Of a DNA stretch of 12,536 bases, positions 1 through 5,825 are shown one piece after another. Position 1 is the first letter of the stretch. Every line of letters starts with the position of its first letter. Where the stretch lies: positions 1-12,536 of the forward strand of contig DKBO01000219.1 of assembly GCA_002448975.1 (NCBI GenBank), given 5' to 3'. Below the pieces are notes generated by a model. It searched no databases and was not told the origin of the DNA. It saw only the letters and a program-made list of their open reading frames with translations. The position numbers and the translations under genes are program-made. This stretch comes from Nitrospiraceae bacterium UBA6898. Its GTDB lineage: Bacteria; Nitrospirota; Thermodesulfovibrionia; Thermodesulfovibrionales; UBA6898.

Positions 1-2
1 CG

Positions 3-221
3 GGGCTTAAGGCCTACAACACGAAAAACTATGGTGCAGCGATAAAACATTTCAGGGAATACATAAATAAGAAACCTGACCCCACGGCATATTACCTTAT
101 GGGCTATGCTCTCTATATGCAGGGAAAGTTCACCGAGGCAGATGAATATTTTCGCCAGGCATTTCTGATCGATCCGGATTTTTCCCTGGAAAAAGTTGGG
201 TTAATAAAAAAAGTTCCCTAA
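3..221 (+). CDS. TPR-repeat protein, C-terminal end (partial)
   Basis: The reading frame is open from the window edge to a TAA at 219-221 and gives 72 residues of the C-terminus. At least one clear tetratricopeptide repeat is visible: the stretch YYLMGYALYMQGKFTEADEY is followed by FRQAFLIDPDF, with the usual Gly, Tyr, Ala and Pro positions of the helix-turn-helix unit. The preceding helix pair (YGAAIKHFREYINKKP) is most of another repeat. TPR domains are protein-binding scaffolds, and in lipoproteins or secreted proteins of this type they often support outer-membrane or pilus assembly. The N-terminus lies outside the window, so localisation and partners cannot be judged. No gene follows closely on this strand; a hairpin and T-run lie just after the stop. 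Confidence 0.8.
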   Translation, partial: GLKAYNTKNYGAAIKHFREYINKKPDPTAYYLMGYALYMQGKFTEADEYFRQAFLIDPDFSLEKVGLIKKVP

Positions 222-291
222 GGTTACCAACATAAGTCTACCTCTGTTGTTAGCCGAATTGAGGCCTCTTGAACCTTCGATAGGTTTTTTT
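222..291 (+). terminator. Hairpins and T-run after the TPR gene
   Basis: Directly after the stop codon, 222-232 and 245-255 can form an 11-bp stem with one mismatch and one G-U pair around a 12-nt loop. A second, short stem follows (AACCT 272-276, AGGTT 282-286, loop TCGAT) and runs into a T-run at 285-291. The second hairpin with its T-tract has the form of an intrinsic terminator, although its stem is weak. The first hairpin has no T-tract and could act as an mRNA 3' stabiliser. Function is inferred from structure only. Confidence 0.4.
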
Positions 292-322
292 CGGCCAAAC
301 ATGCCTGAATAGGCGGCCTTCG

Positions 323-887
323 ATGGGCGAAGGTCAGAAGGTCTCAAGCCAGCCCAGGCAAAAGCCCGGAAACCCGATGCATCAGGGAAAAAGTTTTCAC
401 CCTCTCAGCAGCCTGCTGTGCCTGTTCCAGCAGCTCCCCATTTTCCTGCTCCGAAGAAACAAATGCCTGGAGGCTCAGGGAAAGCGGCAATGGTCGCCAT
501 TTTGGCCGTATTCGGCATGGTGTCTCGGTGATCATAGCCATAGCACGCCATGCAATTTACCGTCTCTGCCTGTATCTGATAGCAAAGAAACTCAATGTCC
601 CGGCTCCCTGGACAGCATGGATCTCGATAGTACAGATAAGGACATTCGTAATGTCAGCGGACAAGCCAGCCTGGTGGATCCTCCTCCTTCTCGTACCTCT
701 GGTAAACATTGTTGCCGGTGTCTACCTCTGGATGTGCATAACTGAAAATCTTGGCAGGAATAAATGGCTCGGCCTGCTGGTGCTTGTTTCTCTCGTAGGT
801 TTTATCTAACCTGCCTGGCTGGCGTTTTCGAGGACGGAGTCCCCGGCGGAATATCGTGAGGTAATGAACTGGCGAAAATTGTATTAA
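323..887 (+). pseudogene. Broken DUF5684-like membrane protein gene
   Basis: Two frames together rebuild one small membrane protein. From about 346 to 520, the frame starting at 346 reads a Pro/Ala-rich linker (SPSQQPAVPVPAAPHFPAPK) and then the start of a membrane segment (KAAMVAILAVFGMVS). That frame hits TGA at 529-531. The frame from 528 continues smoothly with VIIAIARHAIYRLCLYLIAK, PAPWTAWISIVQIRTF, KPAWWILLLLVPLVNIVAGV and a C-terminal helix. It is then interrupted by TAA at 807-809. The same frame goes on with PAWLAFSRTESPAEYR to a final TAA at 885-887, which matches how DUF5684-type proteins end. The gene therefore carries one frameshift near 520-527 and one nonsense codon. The N-terminus is uncertain: ATG at 323 is in a third frame and has no ribosome site, which may mean another lesion. 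The family is membrane-embedded and of unknown role, and is often found near signal peptidase genes. Confidence 0.65.
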
Positions 888-1542
888 GCAGGTAGTTACG
901 GAGTCTGCGGCGGGTGTCACAGGCTTTGTTTATTGCTCAAGTTCTTGAAAAGTCAGGCTCTGTCCTTTCGCTATTCCCTGTTATATTACGCCATACAAAA
1001 AACCTAAGCTTACAAAAACGAACACTCTCAATCAGCACCTTCTATCAGGCGTCAAATCTGGATCAAGGGCAGTGAAGGCACATTTCCGGGCTGTGGAAGA
1101 GTGGCACTGCGAGGACTCATTCAGGCATACGGCACCATGATAAAGGTCTCGAAAGCACAGGATATCTCTTACTTTGCCCAAGATTCTATACCACGGTTTT
1201 CAGAAATGCTTCCGACGGGTTCCCCATCCGTGGAATAAAAAGATAGGAGGCTGATCAGAAGGCGCAGAAAGACCCTGAGTTTGTGGGACTGGCAGGCAAG
1301 AAAGATCAGAGGGCCAATACCCTTTTGAGAGGAGAAACGCAGTGGCTTGGAATTGTGCTGACACGAGAAGCTACTCAAAATATCGTTTCCTCATCTGCCG
1401 GCTCTCTTTTCGTCATTCCCGTGAAAACGGGAATCCATTCTTTTCAAAGATTCCTGGATACCCGCCTTCGCGGGTATGACAGCCTTTTAACAAAAATGCA
1501 TTTTGAGATAGGTTCTAGTTATTGAGCTGGAAATTCTCTTTC
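888..1542. other. Stretch without a recognisable gene
   Basis: No frame in this stretch gives a protein I recognise. A plus-strand frame open from 1008 to 1241 lacks a good start and ribosome site. The minus-strand frame at 1169-1378 and the plus-strand frame at 1283-1525 are short, have odd composition, and the latter runs through the repeat at 1412-1480. The stretch probably contains worn-down gene sequence, given the broken genes on both sides. The only clear structure is the repeat described separately. Confidence 0.6.
1412..1480 (+). repeat. MITE/REP-like repeat with two hairpins
   Basis: The element is bounded by an imperfect terminal inverted repeat: GTCATTCCCGT at 1412-1422 and GCGGGTATGAC at 1470-1480, which match at 9 of 11 positions. 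Inside lie two perfect 8-bp hairpins. One is ATTCCCGT/ACGGGAAT (1415-1422 with 1427-1434) closed by a GAAA loop. The other is ATACCCGC/GCGGGTAT (1458-1465 with 1470-1477) closed by CTTC. This composition (cattcccg, cgggaatcca, cctggatacccgc, cgggtatgac) is the widespread dispersed repeat seen in many environmental bacterial genomes, usually between genes. When translated it gives the familiar spurious peptide TGIHSFQRFLDTRLRGYD. It probably spread by a transposase or RAYT-type enzyme encoded elsewhere. Only one copy is in this window. Confidence 0.8.
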
Positions 1543-1571
1543 TTGACGCGCCAGCCGCATCTGGGTATACG
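1543..1571 (+). promoter_or_regulatory. Candidate sigma70 promoter before the CutA remnant
   Basis: A -35 box TTGACG (1543-1548) and a -10 box TATACG (1566-1571) are separated by exactly 17 bp. The predicted start, near 1578, falls just before the perfect inverted repeat at 1581-1601. The -35 box is good and the -10 box is moderate (4 of 6). It would transcribe the short CutA-like remnant and possibly the gene at 1843. Confidence 0.45.
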
Positions 1572-1580
1572 AGGAATACA

Positions 1581-1601
1581 GTATTATCGAGGAGATAATA
1601 C
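1581..1601. promoter_or_regulatory. Perfect 8-bp inverted repeat (operator or leader hairpin)
   Basis: GTATTATC (1581-1588) and GATAATAC (1594-1601) are exact reverse complements separated by GAGGA. The repeat sits at the predicted transcription start of the promoter at 1543-1571. The loop plus one stem base (GAGGAG, 1589-1594) is the only ribosome-site-like sequence before the ATG at 1608. It could be a repressor operator or an RNA hairpin that hides the ribosome site; the sequence alone cannot separate these. Confidence 0.5.
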
Positions 1602-1607
1602 ATTGGC

Positions 1608-1703
1608 ATGAAGAAAGAGACTATCACCGTGCTAATGACAGCCCCTAATGCACATCAGGCTGAACAACTTGCAGGTACGTTCATCCAGATAACGGACGGT
1701 TAG
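1608..1703 (+). pseudogene. cutA: CutA-like N-terminal remnant
   Basis: An ATG behind the promoter and inverted repeat opens a 31-codon frame that ends at TAG 1701-1703. Its start (MKKETITVLMTAPNAHQAEQ) matches the opening beta strand and helix of CutA, the roughly 105-residue trimeric divalent-cation-tolerance protein, whose family pattern is a hydrophobic strand, then TAPN, then xxxAExLA. The expected continuation (LAACVNI and the conserved aromatic core) is missing in frame. In the next frames, RLDHINIAPL and a TEDD stretch can be read between 1690 and 1770, loosely like RLAACVNIVP and the acidic turn of CutA, which would fit decay by frameshift and substitution. I infer a dead cutA copy. 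A short unrelated peptide cannot be excluded. Confidence 0.45.
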
Positions 1704-1842
1704 ATCATATCAATATAGCGCCGTTGTTTGCCTTGTCACAGAAGATGATATAAATCATAGCAATGATATTCCTCTCGTCTTATACTAACAACAGAATAGA
1801 TGGAAGCAGCTAGGGGAAACACCGTACCAAGGAGGCGAAGAA

Positions 1843-2337
1843 ATGAGTGATGGATTTTGTGGATGTGCAGGCACGAAACCGGTAGATTTTGGCGAAATGG
1901 CGACGAAACATAACATTGCCGGGGATGATAAGCCGGAGCTGCAGAATTGGCCGATTCAGCTTAAGCTGGTAGGGACAGGCGGAGCCTATCTCAATAATGC
2001 TGATATTCTTTTGGCAGCAGACTGCACAGCGTTCTCAACTATCGGATTCCACCACCGATTCATAAAAGACAAGAAAGTCCTCATTGGATGTCCGAAGCTT
2101 GATAATGCTCAGCAATACTTCGAACAGCTGACCGGGTTATTCAAGGACTTTTCGATCAAGAGCGTTTCTGTTGTGCGCATGGAGGTCCCCTGTTGCGGCG
2201 GTCTTGCCTATATTACCCAGCAGGCCATCAAGAACTCCGGGAAGGATATCCCTTACAGCGAAACCGTGATCGGCATAAAGGGAGATATCAAGCAGGAAGG
2301 AATGGCACCGCTTATCCCTAAGATTCAGGCAGTCTAG
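1843..2337 (+). CDS. Cysteine-rich ferredoxin-associated domain protein, stand-alone
   Basis: This intact 164-residue protein starts at an ATG with a strong ribosome site (AAGGAGG, 1829-1835, 7 nt upstream). It corresponds to the C-terminal domain of a family of anaerobe proteins that usually begin with two 4Fe-4S ferredoxin motifs. The recognisable marks are LQNWPIQLKLV (33-43), NADILLAADCTAF (52-64), VLIGCPKLDNAQQYFEQLT (79-97), VRMEVPCCGG (111-120) and a closing GIKGDI segment (144-149). Cysteines 6, 8, 61, 83, 117 and 118 could bind a metal or an Fe-S cluster; the N-terminal CGCAG replaces the CGCPGS found in the family. No CxxCxxC ferredoxin motif is present, so this is a version without the ferredoxin part. 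A role in electron transfer or as a redox sensor in anaerobic metabolism is inference. It has no signal peptide or membrane segment. It is followed by a hairpin at 2361-2395 and a convergent gene. Confidence 0.7.
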   Translation: MSDGFCGCAGTKPVDFGEMATKHNIAGDDKPELQNWPIQLKLVGTGGAYLNNADILLAADCTAFSTIGFHHRFIKDKKVLIGCPKLDNAQQYFEQLTGLFKDFSIKSVSVVRMEVPCCGGLAYITQQAIKNSGKDIPYSETVIGIKGDIKQEGMAPLIPKIQAV

Positions 2338-2360
2338 GCGCTCAGCAAAGAGAAACAGAG

Positions 2361-2395
2361 GACATAGGTAGGATTTCGCCATTCCGGCCTATGTC
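2361..2395. terminator. Hairpin between convergent genes
   Basis: GACATAGG (2361-2368) pairs exactly with CCTATGTC (2388-2395), giving an 8-bp stem that can extend inward with a few more pairs. It lies just after the gene ending at 2337 and touches the stop of the minus-strand gene at 2394. There is no clear T-run on either side, so it may be a weak bidirectional terminator or a 3'-end stabiliser. Confidence 0.4.
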
Positions 2396-3149
2396 ATTCG
2401 ATACGGACAAGGATATCTTTCGGGAGTTTTCCGACCAGTTCGTCAAGGGCTTTATCAAGGTCTGTTTCCAACTTTGATTCGGCGGTTAAAATGATCTGGT
2501 AATCAGGATGGTCGAGGATCGGGTACGAGCCAAAGTCCACGCAATCGTTTTTTTCAACTACACTGTTCAGAATTGCTGCTATATCTGATTCGTTTGCCTT
2601 GAGATATATGCGCTTCAGGTAAAAATCAGATGTCCTGAAACGTTCTCGGACAAGCGTAAACTTTTCCCGGAGATACCGCGGGATACCCGGGAATATGTAT
2701 ATATTCTTGAATACGACAAGAGGAAAGTTACTCGTGGTGAATTCGATTACCTCGGCGCCATCCGGCACCTCAGCCATTTTCATGATTGCCGCATTTACTG
2801 CTTTGCCATAGCGTTCCAGAAATTTTCTTGCGAGCAGAGGATGCCGGACAAGATGTGCGCCGAACCCTTTTGCAATTCCGGCCATGGTAACGTCATCATG
2901 TGTGGGACCTACCCCACCTGTGGTAAAAACGAAGTCATGAGTAATTGAAAAAGCCTGGGTTTCCCTGCTTATCATATCAAGGTCGTCGGGGATCACGGAT
3001 ATGCGCATGAGGCTTACGCCAAGAGCTCTCAGTTCGGTTGCAAGAAAAAAAGAGTTCTGATCCTGAATCTTGCCGGAAAGAATTTCATTTCCTATAATGA
3101 TAAGTCCGGCTGTTTTGATGACGGCCCGGTTGCAATCCATGATATTCAT
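2394..3149 (-). CDS. CinA N-terminal (MoaB/MogA-like) domain protein
   Basis: This 251-residue protein belongs to the COG1058 group, the molybdopterin-binding-like fold that forms the N-terminal half of CinA. The family opening is at residues 13-28 (TAGLIIIGNEILSGKI). The substrate-loop motif TTGGVGPTHDD is at 76-86, and a further family element is FPGIP near 153. In full-length CinA this domain has ADP-ribose or NAD-related pyrophosphatase activity and a C-terminal NMN deamidase follows. Here the protein stops without the deamidase domain, a common short form in bacteria and archaea. A nucleotide or pyridine-cofactor repair role is plausible but not proven. The start is uncertain: the ATG at 3147-3149 and one three codons in both lack a close ribosome site, and the nearest GAGGAG-type sequence (about 3186-3194) is too far away. 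It is last in the minus-strand gene run, 77 bp after the gene before it. Confidence 0.8.
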   Translation of the reverse strand: MNIMDCNRAVIKTAGLIIIGNEILSGKIQDQNSFFLATELRALGVSLMRISVIPDDLDMISRETQAFSITHDFVFTTGGVGPTHDDVTMAGIAKGFGAHLVRHPLLARKFLERYGKAVNAAIMKMAEVPDGAEVIEFTTSNFPLVVFKNIYIFPGIPRYLREKFTLVRERFRTSDFYLKRIYLKANESDIAAILNSVVEKNDCVDFGSYPILDHPDYQIILTAESKLETDLDKALDELVGKLPKDILVRIE

Positions 3150-3226
3150 AATGTATCAGAAAAAAGGCTTAATGCCCAAGGATTTTTCTCCTCCCTGAAA
3201 GTAGGTCAGCAGGACAGCGGGAGAAA

Positions 3227-3880
3227 TTAATCCTTTGCTTCAGGGGGATTGACGATGAAATTCATCCAGATAAGGTTAAAAACGTCTCCATAATCCTTCA
3301 GGTAATCCTTCAGGGTTCCCGCTTGTTTGACGTTCTTTGTGTAACGCTTGAATTGTCTCGCAATGTACGCGAGAATCTGCTTCTTGTGAGATGACAGGTA
3401 GGGATAGACACATCCGCCCATAACATCCTTGCCATCTAGTTTCAGGATCCTCGTTGCAAAAAGATCTCCTTTTTTCAGCCCTTGAGTCATGGTCTTGTCC
3501 CTAAGTTCGACCTCCCTGTCGAGGAGGATATCTTTCAGGAGAACCCTTTTGTCCTTTGCAACGGAAATCACCTCGTAGAGACTCAATACGGAATCGTTTG
3601 CCCTTCGGAGAATTGATGCCGCATCATCACTGAGGCCTTGGCTTTTCATGAAAAGGTCGACGAAGGTCTCGCCTTCCTCACTTACCTTATAGTTAAAGAC
3701 CATCCAATCCTCGAAGTTGTGAAAGCCGAGCGACAGTGCGGTGCCGCCGAGGAATTCGTCAGGGTTTTCACCGTCCCAATAATAGCTGTAAGCCTTGTCT
3801 ATAATTTCTGTATGATTAATCCGGATAAATTGAACAACTTCCTGAAAGAGGTCCTTTAGCTGTTTTAGTTCTTTTCCCAT
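3227..3880 (-). CDS. Conserved protein of unknown function
   Basis: This 217-residue soluble protein has no signal peptide or transmembrane helix. It starts at an ATG with AAAGGA about 8 nt upstream. I do not recognise a named domain. It has a helical N-terminal half with FHNFEDWMVFNYKV (53-66) and FVDLFM (73-78). A central stretch follows with the pattern SLYEV...VLLKDILLDREVELRDK...LKKGDLFATRIL...GGCVYPYL. That middle pattern (V-x-L-x-D-L-L then a short strand then G-D-L-x-x-x-R) resembles the domain accompanying SEC-C zinc motifs in uncharacterised Nitrospirota and deltaproteobacterial proteins, but no SEC-C cysteine motif is present here. The Lys-rich C-terminal tail could be basic enough to touch nucleic acid, though this is only a guess. 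It lies 43 bp downstream of the murein peptidase gene on the same strand and is probably co-transcribed with it. Confidence 0.65.
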   Translation of the reverse strand: MGKELKQLKDLFQEVVQFIRINHTEIIDKAYSYYWDGENPDEFLGGTALSLGFHNFEDWMVFNYKVSEEGETFVDLFMKSQGLSDDAASILRRANDSVLSLYEVISVAKDKRVLLKDILLDREVELRDKTMTQGLKKGDLFATRILKLDGKDVMGGCVYPYLSSHKKQILAYIARQFKRYTKNVKQAGTLKDYLKDYGDVFNLIWMNFIVNPPEAKD

Positions 3881-3923
3881 GTAAGAATTCCTTTACGCAT
3901 ATTTTCTCAGAAGACCTCCGGCC

Positions 3924-4445
3924 TTACCAGTACCTGACAGGGCCGACATCGATATGAACAAAATCCTGGTATATCCCGACGCCGCCTGCAAAGAATGACT
4001 TGGCTACGCGGGCAAGCGACTTCTTGCTTATTCCACTGATCGTGAAATCTATGGCCATTCCCTGCAGGTGAAAGCTGTTGCGGGCAACATTTCTGCTTTG
4101 AGTCCTCAGGACGTCATTATATTCAGGCGACCGATATGCTGAAATGACCTCGATCCGCCTGTTTTCGCCCAGTCTATTCTTTATGCCACAGAGGAGATCG
4201 AGGACGCCGGTATCGATGGGATACACCTCATTCGTATAGTGGCAGCGCAGCAGATGGTTGATCTTTTCGAGTGCATCTCTGTCATAAGAACCCTCAGAAA
4301 AATAGGTTATTTCAAGGGACTCGTCGGTGTGAACATTGTACGCATTCAGAGATCTTTCTGACGGCCAACTGCCGAATGCCCCCGATAACGGATATGCGAC
4401 AACCGCCGCAGACAAACACAGTATAAATTTCCTTCGTGATATCAT
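3924..4445 (-). CDS. Tat-exported M15-type (YcbK/DUF882) murein peptidase
   Basis: This is a 173-residue exported peptidoglycan endopeptidase of the DUF882/peptidase M15_2 group, related to E. coli MepK (YcbK). The N-terminus ISRRKFILCLSAAVVAY is a twin-arginine signal with cleavage probably near AFG (23-25). Zn-ligand motifs are intact: SAYRSPEYN (102-110), SFHLQGMAID with His126 and Asp133, and FVHIDVG with His164. The length is normal for the family. In the periplasm such enzymes cut peptide cross-links, and family members have been linked to 3-3 bonds made by L,D-transpeptidases. The ATG overlaps the stop of the L,D-transpeptidase pseudogene by ATGA, so the two were translationally coupled. 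GAGG about 10 nt upstream may now serve as its own ribosome site. The partner gene is dead, so expression of this intact enzyme may be reduced or may depend on re-initiation. Confidence 0.85.
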   Translation of the reverse strand: MISRRKFILCLSAAVVAYPLSGAFGSWPSERSLNAYNVHTDESLEITYFSEGSYDRDALEKINHLLRCHYTNEVYPIDTGVLDLLCGIKNRLGENRRIEVISAYRSPEYNDVLRTQSRNVARNSFHLQGMAIDFTISGISKKSLARVAKSFFAGGVGIYQDFVHIDVGPVRYW

Positions 4446-5326
4446 AATGACACGTCCTCTACAGTTCCCGAGCGTTCCTTCAGGACTTTTTGTACTTTTT
4501 TCCAGTCGATGTTATACGTAACCGGTCTTTTCAAGCTGCTTTCCGGCCTCTTCGTCGAAATTCTCTATCAAAGTGTAATAATCTCTGTGGACTTCTAACG
4601 AAGACCCTCACTTTTTCAGAGACAGCAGACTTTACCGCTCTATATATTACCTCTCCGGGGGTATTCATCTCAACTTTCTGAAAGAACTTTTCTATGATTT
4701 CGTCCTGAAGGCGAATGCAGATGACTTATGAACTGATATACCGAAGACGGTTTGATCGTTTCGTGGATCAGAATCCCCGGCACGGAGGTCTCGATTGCAT
4801 ATCTGCCGAGCGGGTTGTCAGGGCCTGCAGGCAGAATGGTCATGACCCCTTTCCTCTCAAGTTCCATCTCCTACTGTATGGGGGGTGGGACATACCAAAT
4901 CGGATCCTTCGCTGTCGCAATAATCCCGGATCTTCCCAGCGGCGTCTTCCAGTTCGTCTCGGCCAGCGCTGTGAGCATACCGAGTCCCACGGGAAAAGAC
5001 CGAGCGACTTGGCCGTCCCTGAAGTAATACAGTGTCCTGTCCTGAACCTGATGATGCTGTTGTCGATCACGGGCGGCACGATTTTTCGCGCATTGACTCT
5101 CAGTTTCCGGCCGATCTGAAGCCATTTTTTCGTGTCGATATTATTGTCCTTGGCTATCTTACGCCAGTTGACACCTGTGCGGGCCCCGACAAGCTCAATC
5201 GCGTCACCTTTCTTGACAGTGTAGAACAGCTCTTTCCTCGCGATCAGACCGGCGGGCGAGAGGGAAGGCAGCATAAGAACGAAAAGGAAGAAAAAGGATG
5301 AGCTGCTTATTAATGTTCCGTGCCAT
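4442..5326 (-). pseudogene. L,D-transpeptidase (LysM-YkuD) pseudogene with about six lesions
   Basis: Stitched across frames, this is a complete periplasmic L,D-transpeptidase gene. It begins at ATG 5324-5326, overlapping the previous gene by 17 bp, with a signal peptide (MARNINKQLILF then FVLMLPSL). A LysM domain follows (FYTVKKGDAIELV... NIDTKKWLQIGRKLRVN), then the YkuD catalytic domain (RTLYYFRDGQVA, WKTPLGRSG, GPDNPLGRYAI, SVYQFISH, CIRLQDE) and the family's C-terminal tail (LEVHRDYYTLIENFD, NIDWKKVQKVLKER). Lesions: a frameshift in the T/C-rich signal region (about 5290-5305); a frameshift near 5041-5048; an in-frame TAG at 4871-4873; loss of two bases at 4720 that destroys the Gly of the His-Gly-Cys catalytic motif; a frameshift near 4600; and another near 4517-4522. 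The original stop (4442-4444) overlaps the peptidase ATG. The enzyme would have formed 3-3 peptidoglycan cross-links or attached proteins to the wall. No product is expected to be functional. Confidence 0.85.
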
Positions 5327-5672
5327 GTTCCCTGTCTTTATAGAAACTGTCAACTGTGGATCTTTCAACGTCCTCAAACATCTCTTTCCGGGCCTTCTCT
5401 ATGCGCTCAATCGGGAGATGCAGATTCTTGCTGATCTGCTCCAGAGGGACATTCTTGGCAAAATGCTCCTCTGCGATAATAACCTTCAGGACATCGTCAA
5501 GGACGGTTTCCCAAAGATTACTATCCTTGATATCAACCTGCGCACTTGCAGTATCGAAATCAAATCCTTTAGCCAGTCCGGCCTTCACTTTTGCAAGTGC
5601 CTCCCTGTAAATCTTCTCGTCATCTGGGATAAAAGTATCGTCGGACATATTATCAAAGCATTTTTCGGCCAT
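5310..5672 (-). CDS. Small acidic hypothetical protein
   Basis: This 120-residue, mostly helical protein is rich in Asp, Glu and Lys and has no signal peptide or membrane segment. I do not recognise a named family. Its C-terminal part (PLEQISKNLHLPIERIEKAR, followed by KEMFEDVERSTVD) reads like a helix-turn-helix of the type used in small transcription regulators: a helix, a turn at Leu-His-Leu-Pro, and a second helix. A regulatory role is only suggested. The start at ATG 5670-5672 follows a GGGGGAG sequence very closely; a later ATG at codon 9 is possible but lacks a ribosome site. Its 3' end overlaps the start of the L,D-transpeptidase pseudogene by 17 bp, so it was the first gene of that operon. 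It is divergent from the isocitrate dehydrogenase gene. Confidence 0.65.
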   Translation of the reverse strand: MAEKCFDNMSDDTFIPDDEKIYREALAKVKAGLAKGFDFDTASAQVDIKDSNLWETVLDDVLKVIIAEEHFAKNVPLEQISKNLHLPIERIEKARKEMFEDVERSTVDSFYKDREHGTEH

Positions 5673-5765
5673 GGCTCCCCCAAAAAAGTAAAATTAAAAT
5701 ATCCTACCACAGAGGCAGGAGATAAATATAATATTCAGCTGCAGTTCAGGGCTAAATGCAGGCGG

Positions 5766-5794
5766 TTGACAACAACACGAGAGAGACTTAAAAT
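5766..5794 (+). promoter_or_regulatory. Strong sigma70-type promoter for icd
   Basis: A perfect -35 box TTGACA (5766-5771) and -10 box TAAAAT (5789-5794, 5 of 6) are spaced by exactly 17 bp. The predicted start is near 5801, leaving a leader of about 25 nt with the ribosome site GGGAGG (5815-5820) in front of the GTG at 5826. It is the best promoter match in the window. Confidence 0.7.
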
Positions 5795-5825
5795 TAGCAC
5801 CAATATCATTGTACGGGAGGCTTGC

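Noticed and set aside
323..745. 140-residue open frame on the plus strand
   Set aside because: Its composition is odd. The stretch is better explained by two other frames that join into a DUF5684-like membrane protein.
1008..1241. Open plus-strand frame containing GCGRVALRGLIQAYGTM
   Set aside because: It has no suitable start codon or ribosome site and no family I can name. It may be a gene remnant, but there is not enough to call.
1283..1525. 80-residue open frame ending in TGIHSFQRFLDTRLRGYDS
   Set aside because: The C-terminal peptide is the known spurious translation of the dispersed hairpin repeat at 1412-1480.
4442..5326. Programmed frameshifting in the L,D-transpeptidase gene
   Set aside because: Several separate shifts plus an in-frame TAG and damage to the catalytic motif cannot be explained by one recoding site. 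No slippery heptamer with a downstream structure was evident at the shifts.
5298..5825. N-terminal extension of about 176 residues on isocitrate dehydrogenase
   Set aside because: It is the antisense of the small hypothetical gene at 5310-5672 plus the icd promoter. The family start and a good ribosome site place the true start at GTG 5826.
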